Below are positions 17,556 through 25,780 of a stretch of DNA of 34,672 nucleotides, one piece after another. Location of the stretch: positions 1 through 34,672 of the forward strand of contig RFMZ01000222.1 in NCBI GenBank assembly GCA_009927445.1, in the 5' to 3' direction. The notes under the pieces are model-generated. The model saw only the letters and a list, made by a program, of their open reading frames with translations, was not told where the DNA came from and ran no database searches. Origin of the DNA: Betaproteobacteria bacterium. Its GTDB lineage: Bacteria > Pseudomonadota > Gammaproteobacteria > Burkholderiales > Burkholderiaceae. A program made the position numbers and the translations under genes. How positions within the stretch are numbered: the first letter of the stretch is position 1; every line of letters begins with the position of its first letter.

Positions 17556-17981
17556 TTAGGGCTTAATATAAGCGAACCGGTCTTTACTTTGTAATTGACT
17601 AATTCGAACAACTCCAGAGGGTGTGAAATCGGCATCTAAAATAAACTGCTCTTTTTTAAGTTGCCGATTTTTTAAAGTAATCTCACAGACTTCAAAGCGA
17701 ACTCCACGTGACTTTAAAGCGGTAATTAATGGTCCGTATTCGGTGCCAGATTTTTGGTCTTTAGCCCCATCCATTAATAAATCGACTCCCTCAGCATGCG
17801 TTACTACAATAATTTTCGTTTCTGGTGCCACATCCAAATGATTTCGAATATTTCTCAAACCCTTTAACCCTTGCATCTGGGATTGATCAATGTGATAAAC
17901 CACCTGATCAGCTATTGCAAAAGTGCAAATACTAAAAGAGCATATTAAGGCTACTGCCAACTTGCTAAAAAATATTTTCAT
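17556..17981 (-). CDS. Secreted DsrE-like protein
   Basis: A 141-residue DsrE/F-fold protein with a signal peptide (MKIFFSKLAVALICSFSICT, cleavage near FAIADQ). The core KIIVVTHAEGVDLLMDGA then LKSRGVRFEVCEITLKNRQL contains a single mature cysteine, Cys99, at the usual DsrE position before T-L-K. Cytosolic DsrE proteins accept sulfur from TusA; an exported form would act in the periplasm, perhaps binding sulfane sulfur near SoxYZ. It follows soxB by 12 bases. Such genes are common in sox clusters but have no agreed name or reaction. Confidence 0.78.
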   Translation of the reverse strand: MKIFFSKLAVALICSFSICTFAIADQVVYHIDQSQMQGLKGLRNIRNHLDVAPETKIIVVTHAEGVDLLMDGAKDQKSGTEYGPLITALKSRGVRFEVCEITLKNRQLKKEQFILDADFTPSGVVRISQLQSKDRFAYIKP

Positions 17982-17993
17982 GACAATTCCTTC

Positions 17994-19718
17994 TTATGAA
18001 ATTCCTGGATTATTTTTAATCCCTTTGATTATTGGCATATTTAATGGCCTGGCTTTTACTGTCTTGATATCTTTGAGATACCTAGTTAGAACGTCCCAAA
18101 TTGGCTCACCACCAAGTTTCATTGCCTCTTCAGATACGGGCGCCCAACCAGCCACCTTATAAGTTTTCTGTGCTTCTATCAACTGATTTTTTAATCTCAT
18201 CTCACTGATTCTTTTTCCTGCTGCTGCAGTAGGATCAATAGCGTACTGCAAACCGCCAACACGCACCATATCACCGCCTTGCTGATAATAAGGGTCTGGA
18301 TTAAATAAATTATCTGCCACATCTTCTAAAATAGTTTTAATCATTTCACCTGTCATCATATTAACCGTGGTGTATGGATATGTAATAGCCGTTTGATCCA
18401 GCAGATTCTCCATTCTTATAGTCTGTCCTGGTAACAAACTGGTGCCCCACCGAAATCCCGGAGAAAACGCAATCTCCGTGTCTTTCATAGTCATTAAACC
18501 ATCTAAGATCAACTGGTCAAAACTACCATTGAAATTTCCCCGACGATAGAGTAAACCTTCCGTAACGGCTAAAGGTTCTGATAATCTCTTTTCAAACGGC
18601 GCCCTGACTCGATCAATCACTTGATTCATTTGTGGGTCAGCAGGTATCAAATCTGCAAAAATTGGCATTAATTTATAACGAAAATCTACAATCTTTCCCT
18701 GCTTCACTTCAAAATCTAAAACTCCTAAGAATTTACTATTTGACCCAGCATTAGTAACTAAGGTTACGCCCTTCGAATTTCTAATTGGTATGGCACCCGG
18801 CACACCATCATGCGTATGGCCACCTAAAATGGCATCGATCCCAGTAACGCGACTTGCTAATTTGAGGTCAACGTCCATACCATTATGGGATAAGAGTACC
18901 ACAACTTGAGCGCCTTTTGAGATCACCTCATTAACCACTATTTGGAGATTTTCCTCTTGAATTCCAAAAGTCCAATCAGGTACTAAGTATCTGGGGTTTG
19001 CAATTGGCGTGTAGGGAAATGCCTGACCAATAATAGCTACCGAAACACCATTCATCTCACGCAGGATGTATGGTGCAAAGACTGGATCGCCAAAGTCATT
19101 TGTCTTAATATTTTGCGCCAAAAAAGAGACTTTATTCTTGAAGTCTTTTTCGATAATTTCTTGCACACGCTCTGCCCCAAGAGTCATTTCCCAATGCGCT
19201 GTCATCACATCGACGCCCAATGCTAGACAAGCATCAACCATATCCTGTCCCTTGGTCCACAAAGCCGTACCAGATCCCTGCCAAGTATCACCACCGTCGA
19301 GTAATAATGCCCCAGGACGTAAAGACTTCATTTTTTTTACTAAGGTAGATAAGTGCGCAAATCCGCCTACCCTACCGTAATTTCTGGCAGCTGCCTGGAA
19401 ATTTAAATGGGTAAATGCATAAGCATCCCTAGAGCCAGGCTTGATCTTAAAGGCTTTTAACAAATGCTCGCCCACCAGATGTGGAGCCCGACCAAACTGA
19501 CCTGAAAATCCCAAATTGACATTTGGCTCCCGAAAATAGATGGGTTTTAATTGCGCATGACAGTCTGTGAAATGTAATAAGTGGACGTTACCAAAAGGAG
19601 GTAAATCATAGAATTGATTTGCGGCTGCTTGAGCAGAAACATACTCCGGCCGCAGCATCATGCCACTAGCTGCGGCAACAGATAATACCTGTAGGAAATC
19701 TCGGCGATTTAAAGTCAT
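17994..19718 (-). CDS. soxB: SoxB thiosulfohydrolase
   Basis: A 574-residue SoxB, the dinuclear manganese hydrolase that releases sulfate from the SoxY cysteine-S-sulfonate in the periplasm. A Tat signal is evident: MTLNRRDFLQVLSVAAASGM. Active-site segments are LLHFTDCHAQLKPIYFREP, LLDGGDTWQGSGTALWTKG, VMTAHWEMTLG, VLLSHNGMDVDLKLASRV and ILGGHTHDGVP. Length is typical. The V-M-T-A-H-W segment has Ala where SoxB usually has Gly and M-T-L where F-T-Y is common, small departures. It lies 154 bases after soxZ, a position normally filled by soxA and soxX. Confidence 0.95.
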   Translation of the reverse strand: MTLNRRDFLQVLSVAAASGMMLRPEYVSAQAAANQFYDLPPFGNVHLLHFTDCHAQLKPIYFREPNVNLGFSGQFGRAPHLVGEHLLKAFKIKPGSRDAYAFTHLNFQAAARNYGRVGGFAHLSTLVKKMKSLRPGALLLDGGDTWQGSGTALWTKGQDMVDACLALGVDVMTAHWEMTLGAERVQEIIEKDFKNKVSFLAQNIKTNDFGDPVFAPYILREMNGVSVAIIGQAFPYTPIANPRYLVPDWTFGIQEENLQIVVNEVISKGAQVVVLLSHNGMDVDLKLASRVTGIDAILGGHTHDGVPGAIPIRNSKGVTLVTNAGSNSKFLGVLDFEVKQGKIVDFRYKLMPIFADLIPADPQMNQVIDRVRAPFEKRLSEPLAVTEGLLYRRGNFNGSFDQLILDGLMTMKDTEIAFSPGFRWGTSLLPGQTIRMENLLDQTAITYPYTTVNMMTGEMIKTILEDVADNLFNPDPYYQQGGDMVRVGGLQYAIDPTAAAGKRISEMRLKNQLIEAQKTYKVAGWAPVSEEAMKLGGEPIWDVLTRYLKDIKTVKARPLNMPIIKGIKNNPGIS

Positions 19719-19839
19719 TCTATTATTTTCTAGTTATTTACAAATTGGATGGATCGCCGGCTTCAAGGTTAAACAAAAATTACTGCATGATGTTGCTTCA
19801 AATCAAACACCACAGGTGAAAAAAATTGGCACGGCATGC

Positions 19840-19860
19840 ACGATGATCGTAACGATGATC
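19840..19860. repeat. 9-bp tandem direct repeat in the soxZ-soxB spacer
   Basis: ACGATGATC occurs twice with GTA between, giving a 12-base period about 1.2 helical turns apart. It lies just past the soxZ stop. It could be a binding site or chance; the rest of the 154-base spacer shows no complete reading frame or CXXCH haem motif. Confidence 0.35.
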
Positions 19861-19872
19861 ACAATTTTTAGC

Positions 19873-20184
19873 CTAGGCAATGATCGTCTTATCCGTTCTT
19901 GTATCGCCCTTATTATCAATCCAAGTGATTACTACCTCTTCACCCTTTGCCCCGCCCTTGAACTTAAAATTCAAGAAAGGATCTTTAGATACTGCCGTAC
20001 CAAACTCGCCTTTAAAAACCTCTTTATTGTTTATCTTCGCCACAATATTGGCAATATGCCAAGCAGCGATGACCTTACCAGAAGCGTCTTTACGTTGCCC
20101 GGTTTCCATATCGTGCTTCATTAAAATTTTTACGTCCACGACCCCGCCATTTTCAACTGCCCGAACACGCATTGGATCAGCCAT
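19873..20184 (-). CDS. soxZ: SoxZ sulfur-carrier complex subunit
   Basis: A 103-residue immunoglobulin-like protein without a signal peptide. MADPMRVRAVENGGVVDVKI, then MKHDMETGQRKD, FKFKGGAKGEEVVITWIDNK and GDTRTD are hallmark SoxZ stretches. SoxZ pairs with SoxY and is exported with it through the Tat system. It begins 45 bases after soxY. Full length. Confidence 0.95.
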   Translation of the reverse strand: MADPMRVRAVENGGVVDVKILMKHDMETGQRKDASGKVIAAWHIANIVAKINNKEVFKGEFGTAVSKDPFLNFKFKGGAKGEEVVITWIDNKGDTRTDKTIIA

Positions 20185-20229
20185 GATTTCCTCTCGTTAG
20201 TTATTTTTATCTATCACCACAAACGTCTT

Positions 20230-20682
20230 TTAACCTCCGCAACCACCTAATGTCACTTTAATCTCTTTACTCGTTACAAACCACTTACCATCAGCCTTAA
20301 CTAAGGCGTACACATTAGAACTTTGGCTCATCTTGACACGCGTAGTCACGAATGCTTGCGCACCCTCTAGAATCATAAATTGTGCCGCTAGTACATTGGG
20401 GTTCTTTTCAACAAGTATCGCTAATTGGCTCGCTGGTAAAGTAGTTGAAATACCCACGGGTACCACTGCGCCATTTTCGGCAATATCCGGCGCATTTAAC
20501 GTAATACTCGCAGACTTTTCTGCACTAGCGCTGCCCAAAGCTTTTAAAACGTCATCCAAAGACTTTCCATCAAACGCCGCCTTATTCCATTCATTGGCTT
20601 GCGCGAATGATATTAACCCTGTGCTAGCCATCAAACTAATTACTGTGCCAATTTTAATCATATGACGACGTTTGTAATCCAT
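20230..20682 (-). CDS. soxY: SoxY sulfur carrier protein
   Basis: A 150-residue SoxY whose C-terminus TLGGCGG gives the swinging-arm cysteine (third residue from the end) that carries sulfur intermediates. The signal MDYKRRHMIKIGTVISLMAS contains a twin arginine, fitting Tat export, with cleavage near ISFAQA. The ATG at 20682 is chosen since GGGAG lies five to eight bases upstream; the ATG at 20709, directly after the soxD stop, would put that site inside the gene. It sits between soxD and soxZ in the same transcript. Confidence 0.95.
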   Translation of the reverse strand: MDYKRRHMIKIGTVISLMASTGLISFAQANEWNKAAFDGKSLDDVLKALGSASAEKSASITLNAPDIAENGAVVPVGISTTLPASQLAILVEKNPNVLAAQFMILEGAQAFVTTRVKMSQSSNVYALVKADGKWFVTSKEIKVTLGGCGG

Positions 20683-20709
20683 ACTTACTCCCTTATTTTT
20701 ATATTGCAC

Positions 20710-21810
20710 TTATTGAGGATTGATCATCCATTCTAATATGACCTTTATATCTGAGTCCGCTAACTGAGGATTAGCCGGCATAGGCACTACGCCCCAAACT
20801 CCGGCACCACCATTCTTTACTTTTTTAGTTAGGGTAGCTAGTGCTTCTGTTTTCCCTTGATATTTTTTGGATATTTCAACAACAGAAGGTCCAAGTATTT
20901 TATGATTCATTCCATGACAAGCAGCGCAATTATTTTTCTTGAATAATGCTCCACCCTGCCGAACATCGTCTGTTGGTAAAGTCCGCTGGACATCTTTTGC
21001 GACAACTTTTATTAATCCCGTATTGTTCGGTAGTTCTAATAAAGGTGGCCTAGTCGTATCGACCCCTAAATAGGGTCCAAAAATACGATTTTGCTGAGCT
21101 AAATTATGATGTGAATTACGCGCATAGTCAGGTAGTGAAGATTCTATCTTTACCTCTTTTATACAATTTTTCATACACGCTACAGCCCGAACATCTGGTT
21201 TACCACTTACTTGCCACAGGCCATGGTCAGTCGTCATCCCATCACGATTGGGCATTTTATTTTGAAGTTGCATCATATTGACTTCATTTAAAACAAATTC
21301 TGCTGGCACCATTTCTGTCAGGTGCAGTAAATAAGCCAGAGTACTATAGGTCTCGTCGACTGATAATGTTCGTGGTGTATTCCACGGCATTGCGCGGTAG
21401 ATATAGTCAAACACCGTTGATAATGTAGCCAGTTTCATGAAAGTGGTTCGCTGTGGATGTTTGCGATCTATGAGTGAGTCAACTCGTCCACGCTTGATAT
21501 CTTCTAAAGTAGTCCCACCAATAATTGGCGTAAATACTTCGTTTGACTCTCCAAACACGCCATGACAGCTAGCGCATTTTGCCTCCCAGATTTCTTGACC
21601 TTGAGCCACGCTTCCAGAGCCTTTTGGCAAACCTTTAAAATCAGGCCGAACATCGATATCCCAAGCAGCCACTTCGGCTTGAGTAGCCTGCCGGCCAATA
21701 TTCGAATACCTTGTATGAAGTTGATCCTGGGCCAAAACCCAAGAACTAAAAATTAAATAAATACCTATACTGAATATAGTTATTTTTTGATGCTTACATC
21801 GTCTGGACAT
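20710..21810 (-). CDS. soxD: SoxD dihaem cytochrome c subunit of sulfur dehydrogenase
   Basis: A 366-residue exported cytochrome with signal peptide ending near WVLAQD and two haem c sites, CASCH (79-83) and CAACH (295-299). GIGG-like PIIGGTTLEDI and the methionine in VVPMPANPQL supply typical SoxD context. SoxCD removes six electrons from the SoxY-bound sulfane, so the cluster should oxidise thiosulfate fully without storing sulfur globules. It overlaps soxC by 17 bases, with GAGGTGAG upstream of its ATG. The C-terminal haem domain closely follows the SoxD pattern rather than SoxX or SoxA. Confidence 0.92.
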   Translation of the reverse strand: MSRRCKHQKITIFSIGIYLIFSSWVLAQDQLHTRYSNIGRQATQAEVAAWDIDVRPDFKGLPKGSGSVAQGQEIWEAKCASCHGVFGESNEVFTPIIGGTTLEDIKRGRVDSLIDRKHPQRTTFMKLATLSTVFDYIYRAMPWNTPRTLSVDETYSTLAYLLHLTEMVPAEFVLNEVNMMQLQNKMPNRDGMTTDHGLWQVSGKPDVRAVACMKNCIKEVKIESSLPDYARNSHHNLAQQNRIFGPYLGVDTTRPPLLELPNNTGLIKVVAKDVQRTLPTDDVRQGGALFKKNNCAACHGMNHKILGPSVVEISKKYQGKTEALATLTKKVKNGGAGVWGVVPMPANPQLADSDIKVILEWMINPQ

Positions 21811-23161
21811 TACTCACCTCACCATTGAGATCGACTAGCCAAGATTGGATTGCATTGTTATGATAGATTGACCGAGTCCCACGAACTTCTCTTAACAATC
21901 GCAGGGTAGGTTGAACGTAGCCTGTTTCATCGATTGCCCGGGACTGCAAAATACTGCGCTTGCCATCCCAATTCCAATCCATATTAAAACGTGTGACGGC
22001 TTTATTTAAGATGGGTCCCTGCAACCTGGCTGACCGCCAATTTTGACCACCATCCATAGAAATATCCACGCGCTTTATCTTTCCCCTACCTGACCATGCT
22101 ATGCCACTAATATTATAAAAACCCCTACTCAAGAGTTGTTGCCCACCTGACGGCGATGTAATTACTGACTTACACTCCTGAATAGATGTGTACTGACGGT
22201 GTAGTCCATTCGGTAATAAATCAATGTAATGCATTGCCTCATCTTTTGTGGCATATGGCATATCCCCAACTTCTATTCGCCTTAACCACTTTACAGAACT
22301 GACGCCCTGTACACCGGGTACGACTAAACGAAGTGGGTAGCCGTTTTCTGGTCGTAACATTTCACCATTCATACCCCAAACCACCATTACATCATCAAGG
22401 GCTGTACGCATTGCAATCGTTCTAGTCAATCCTGAGCCATCGCCACCTTCTGCTAATACAAACTTGCCCTTTTTTAAATCAGCGCCGCACATATCTAGCA
22501 ATGTGGACAATAAGACACCCGTAAACTCACTACAAGAAATCATGCCATGGGTATATTGCACTGTTGGAACAGCGACATTACCCCACTCGAGTCCTGTATT
22601 CGCTCCACACTCAATAAAATGAATTCTGGATACTGAGGGTAATCTCATTAAATCAGCCATTGTAAAAATTGTTTCGCGCTTCACTAAACCATTAATCATC
22701 AAACGATGTTTTGTTGGGTCAATATCCTGCCAACCCTGATGATGGCGTTCAAAATGTAAGCCGCTTGGCGTGATCATTCCAAATAGTGCTTGCAGTGGCG
22801 TAAAGGAAACAGATGCCGCCGATACTCTCGTTAATCCTGGTGATTCTCGACGTTGCAGATTATCTTCAAATTTTGATGGCATGCCATATGGATTTGTTAC
22901 TACAGGCTTACCAAGCGTCGTTTGCCAATCTTGCTTTTCTAAAATCGCCGGGTCACCTTCTAAGACTTTTTTTTCTTCAGCGTTAACATATCCAACTAGT
23001 CCACTACTCGCAACTACGCCGAGTGCGGATGTAAAACTTTTTCGGAGAAACCCTCTACGAACCTCATTTAGGCCCTTTTGAGTTACCTGCATGATTAAAT
23101 CTTGATCAATATAATTTTCTGGGGACGCTTTAATTACCCCAGGTTGATGTTTATAGGACAT
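21794..23161 (-). CDS. soxC: SoxC molybdenum subunit of sulfur dehydrogenase
   Basis: A 455-residue sulfite-oxidase-family protein binding molybdopterin. RIHFIECGANTGLEW holds the Mo-ligating Cys185; YPLRLVVPGVQGVSSVKWLR and the C-terminal dimerisation domain (SPSGGQQLLSRGFYNISGIA) follow. A twin-arginine signal (RRGFLRKSFTSALG) starts at residue 35. The given ATG overlaps the regulator gene by 11 bases; an ATG at 23092 (MQVTQKG) would leave a more usual 12-residue N-region, and neither has a strong ribosome site. It is the first structural gene of the sox transcript and works with SoxD. Confidence 0.92.
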   Translation of the reverse strand: MSYKHQPGVIKASPENYIDQDLIMQVTQKGLNEVRRGFLRKSFTSALGVVASSGLVGYVNAEEKKVLEGDPAILEKQDWQTTLGKPVVTNPYGMPSKFEDNLQRRESPGLTRVSAASVSFTPLQALFGMITPSGLHFERHHQGWQDIDPTKHRLMINGLVKRETIFTMADLMRLPSVSRIHFIECGANTGLEWGNVAVPTVQYTHGMISCSEFTGVLLSTLLDMCGADLKKGKFVLAEGGDGSGLTRTIAMRTALDDVMVVWGMNGEMLRPENGYPLRLVVPGVQGVSSVKWLRRIEVGDMPYATKDEAMHYIDLLPNGLHRQYTSIQECKSVITSPSGGQQLLSRGFYNISGIAWSGRGKIKRVDISMDGGQNWRSARLQGPILNKAVTRFNMDWNWDGKRSILQSRAIDETGYVQPTLRLLREVRGTRSIYHNNAIQSWLVDLNGEVSNVQTM

Positions 23162-23516
23162 GTTTTGGCCGATTTTGATGATTCGTATTGTTTGGTAAAA
23201 CGAGATCGCTCACATCGGCGTCACTTGCAATTCCAACGCAAATGGTGCGACAAAATTCGACAGCTTGCTGATCTTGAATTTGATAAAAGACCATCAAACC
23301 TTCTTTACGCCGACTTAAGACTCCAACCTTACACATCGCTGCTAAATGTCTTGAGACACTACTTTGTGAGGAATTTACTTCTTCCATAACCCGACTGACA
23401 GACTGCTCCCCATCACAAAGGACATGCATAATCTTTAAGCGTGTTGGCTCAGCTAAGACGCTAAAAAAGCTAGCAGCTTTAATAAATATCAAATCGAGTT
23501 CTTGATTAATGGCCAT
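23151..23516 (-). CDS. soxR: ArsR-family repressor of the sox cluster (SoxR-like)
   Basis: A 121-residue winged-helix regulator. FSVLAEPTRLKIMHVLCDGE and the recognition region VNSSQSSVSRHLAAMCKVGV, then RRKEGLMVFYQI, are ArsR-family. Cysteines at 34, 62, 89 and 93 could form a redox or persulfide switch, as in SqrR/BigR-type sensors, but their positions are not an obvious match to the SqrR pair. It is the first gene of the sox transcript and overlaps soxC, so it should autoregulate the whole run. A perfect inverted repeat sits 21-42 bases upstream of its start. The SoxR name follows Paracoccus usage. Confidence 0.85.
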   Translation of the reverse strand: MAINQELDLIFIKAASFFSVLAEPTRLKIMHVLCDGEQSVSRVMEEVNSSQSSVSRHLAAMCKVGVLSRRKEGLMVFYQIQDQQAVEFCRTICVGIASDADVSDLVLPNNTNHQNRPKHVL

Positions 23517-23534
23517 TTTTTAAAATAAAGTCGT

Positions 23535-23558
23535 ATTATATGCATGAATATGCATATA
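23535..23558 (-). promoter_or_regulatory. Operator and -10 box of the regulator-sox transcript
   Basis: A perfect inverted repeat with 9-bp arms TATATGCAT and ATGCATATA, separated by GAAT, spans 23537-23558. On the minus strand a consensus TATAAT (plus-strand 23535-23540) overlaps one arm and lies 19-24 bases before the regulator start. A dyad covering the -10 and spacer is the usual architecture for ArsR-family autorepression. No convincing -35 hexamer is seen, which may mean that the promoter is weak. Confidence 0.72.
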
Positions 23559-23690
23559 CTTTGCTCCTTTAAGGCGCCCCAGAATATTAGGATAAACCCT
23601 AGCAAGCTCCTACCGAATTACTATCTAATGTCCCTATGAGCTGAAAACTCCAATATACTATTTACGAATTTCTACTAATGGTCAAATCTC

Positions 23691-24665
23691 ATGAATCAGT
23701 TTAAAAAATATCTTCTATCCGCTCTATTTTTGACTACGCTATGGCCTTTCATTAGCGCCTTAGCAGATAACTATCCATCTCGACCAATTAAAATTATCGT
23801 ACCTTTTCCTCCAGGTGAAACTGGCGATATTATGTCCCGAATGATCGAACAAAAAATGTCCGAGCGATTAGGCCAAGCAGTCATTGTCGAAAACCGCCCT
23901 GGAGCCTCTGGCATTATTGGAACGGACCTAATCTCCAAAGCAGAGCCAGATGGATACACCATTGGTGTTGGTCAGGGCGGCAATTTAGTGACCTTACCTC
24001 ATACACGGAAAAGCTTGCCCTATAACGCCCTCAAGGATTTTGCCCCAATCACGATTTCAACATTCAACTACTTAGCTATCACTGCTAGTAATAAAGCGCC
24101 ATTTAGTACCGTTCCTCAAATGATTGACTGGGCCAAAAAGAATCCCGGCATGTTAACCGTTGGAACCAACGGCGAAGGCGGTTTTCCGCACCTCACATTT
24201 GAACATTTTGCACAAGCAGCAAATATTAAATTTAGTCATATTCCATATAAGGGAGCAGCGCCCGTGCTGAATGACTTAATGGGCGGTCAAATCATGGTGA
24301 GTATCGGAAGTATTGCTAGCCAAATCACCCAAGTAAAAAGCGGCAATATCAAAATGATCGGAATTACTAATGAAAAAAGAGTTGCTATCAATCCTAATTT
24401 TGAGGCTATTGCTGAAACTCTCCCCGGTTGGCTTTCCAACGGATGGTTTGGCTATATTGCTCCAGTTGGAACTCCAGCACCTATCGTGGCAAAGTTGAAT
24501 GATGCGATTAACTTTGCACTAAAGTCTCCAGGTATTGCCGATAAATTAAATCAAATGGGCCTATCTGTCGCAACTGAATCGCCGCAGTTTGCTATTGACC
24601 TAATTAACAAAGATTATGCAAAATATGGCAAGCTTGTAAAAGATATTAACTTCCAACCACAGTAA
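23691..24665 (+). CDS. Orphan Bug-family periplasmic receptor, first of a tandem pair
   Basis: A 324-residue Bug receptor. Signal peptide MNQFKKYLLSALFLTTLWPF with cleavage near ISALAD, then YPSRPIKIIVPFPPGETGDI, NRPGASGIIGTDLIS, PDGYTIGVGQGG and HIPYKGAAPVLNDLMGGQI, all canonical. It is divergent from the sox regulator and 40 bases upstream of a second Bug gene. No transporter membrane genes adjoin the pair. The ligand loop P-G-E-T-G-D differs from the following gene's S-A-G-G-T-S-D. Confidence 0.92.
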   Translation: MNQFKKYLLSALFLTTLWPFISALADNYPSRPIKIIVPFPPGETGDIMSRMIEQKMSERLGQAVIVENRPGASGIIGTDLISKAEPDGYTIGVGQGGNLVTLPHTRKSLPYNALKDFAPITISTFNYLAITASNKAPFSTVPQMIDWAKKNPGMLTVGTNGEGGFPHLTFEHFAQAANIKFSHIPYKGAAPVLNDLMGGQIMVSIGSIASQITQVKSGNIKMIGITNEKRVAINPNFEAIAETLPGWLSNGWFGYIAPVGTPAPIVAKLNDAINFALKSPGIADKLNQMGLSVATESPQFAIDLINKDYAKYGKLVKDINFQPQ

Positions 24666-24705
24666 TTTATCTATTAATCAATTTTTTCTTATCGAAAGTA
24701 TCTCC

Positions 24706-25677
24706 ATGAATTTTTTACGCAACACTCTGCTTATTGCTTTACTTTCCTCAATGAGTTTTTTATCTGTCGCTCAAGAAAAACCCTATCCAAACCGTCCTAT
24801 CAATTGGATATTACCAATGAGTGCTGGCGGAACATCGGACGTTTTCGCGCGCACTATTCAGCAATTTATGTCGACTCATTTGGGCCAACCAATGATCGTA
24901 GAAAATAAGCCGGGTGCCAACGGTGTGTTGGGTGAAGAGCAAGGCTTTAATGCGAAACCAGATGGCTATACCCTCATCTTTTCTTCAGCATCTGTAGCAG
25001 CTAACCCTTTCCTTAGAAAACTTAACTACGACCCAAGAAAATATGTTCCAGTAATTCATCTTGGTAATGTTTGGCTTGTCATGCTTCTCAATAATGATGT
25101 CAAAGCCAACAATATGAAAGAATTCTTATCAATCGTTCAGTCTTCCGCTCCTGGAAAATTGAATTACTCGTCTTGGGGAGTCGGCGGTATGGGTCACCTA
25201 GCAGGTGAATTATTTAATATTGAAGCTAAGGTTAAATTAGCCCACATCCCTTATAAAGGCTCCCCTGAGGCAATGACAGGCGCTATTTCTGGGCAAACTG
25301 AAGCAACGTTCATGACCACATCTATTGCATTTCCACAAGTCAAAGCAGGCAAGCTACGTGCTATTGCCATCGCAGCTCCGAACAGACTGAAGGATGCTCC
25401 TGATGTTCCTACAATGGCAGAAGTCGGCTTGCCAGGTATCAAAATTGATACTTGGTTTGGCGTGTTTCTTCCTCCAGACACACCCAAGGCAATTGCTGTT
25501 CGTTTAAATGCCGCTTTCCAAGCTGCATTAAAAGATCCTGAAACGAAAAGTAATTTAGAGAGTAAAGGGATTTATCCAGCCGGAGGAAGCCCTGAGGATT
25601 TTGATGCTTACTTTAAAGCTGAAATGAGAAAGTTCGACCGTATTGTTAAAGAAGCTGCTATCGAACGCGCTCAGTAA
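24706..25677 (+). CDS. Orphan Bug-family periplasmic receptor, second of a tandem pair
   Basis: A 323-residue Bug receptor with signal peptide ending near SFLSVAQ. YPNRPINWILPMSAGGTSDV, NKPGANGVLGEEQGF, PDGYTLIFSSASV and HIPYKGSPEAMTGAISGQTE are the expected segments. It probably shares a transcript with the receptor 40 bases upstream and is convergent with the molybdenum hydroxylase operon. The two receptors clearly differ through most of their length, so this is an old duplication or separate acquisition rather than a recent copy. Confidence 0.92.
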   Translation: MNFLRNTLLIALLSSMSFLSVAQEKPYPNRPINWILPMSAGGTSDVFARTIQQFMSTHLGQPMIVENKPGANGVLGEEQGFNAKPDGYTLIFSSASVAANPFLRKLNYDPRKYVPVIHLGNVWLVMLLNNDVKANNMKEFLSIVQSSAPGKLNYSSWGVGGMGHLAGELFNIEAKVKLAHIPYKGSPEAMTGAISGQTEATFMTTSIAFPQVKAGKLRAIAIAAPNRLKDAPDVPTMAEVGLPGIKIDTWFGVFLPPDTPKAIAVRLNAAFQAALKDPETKSNLESKGIYPAGGSPEDFDAYFKAEMRKFDRIVKEAAIERAQ

Positions 25678-25745
25678 TTACGATCAGTCACTGTAATCAG
25701 TAATGCGCTAACTCAGTGCGCTAATCACTACGTTAACAATCTATC

Positions 25746-25773
25746 GCCATGAGCAAGGATCTTTGCCCATGGC
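25746..25773. terminator. Imperfect hairpin between convergent genes
   Basis: GCCATG/CATGGC pair, then one mismatch and four more pairs around a six-base loop. It lies between the Bug receptor stop and the stop of the molybdenum hydroxylase large subunit. No T tract on either strand, so termination is only possible. Confidence 0.22.
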
Positions 25774-25780
25774 TCCCCAG

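Noticed and set aside
19660..20184. Plus-strand frames across the soxB start and soxZ that might have filled the missing soxAX slot
   Set aside because: They read through the complement of soxZ, contain no CXXCH haem motif and no signal peptide, and have no similarity to SoxA or SoxX that I can see.
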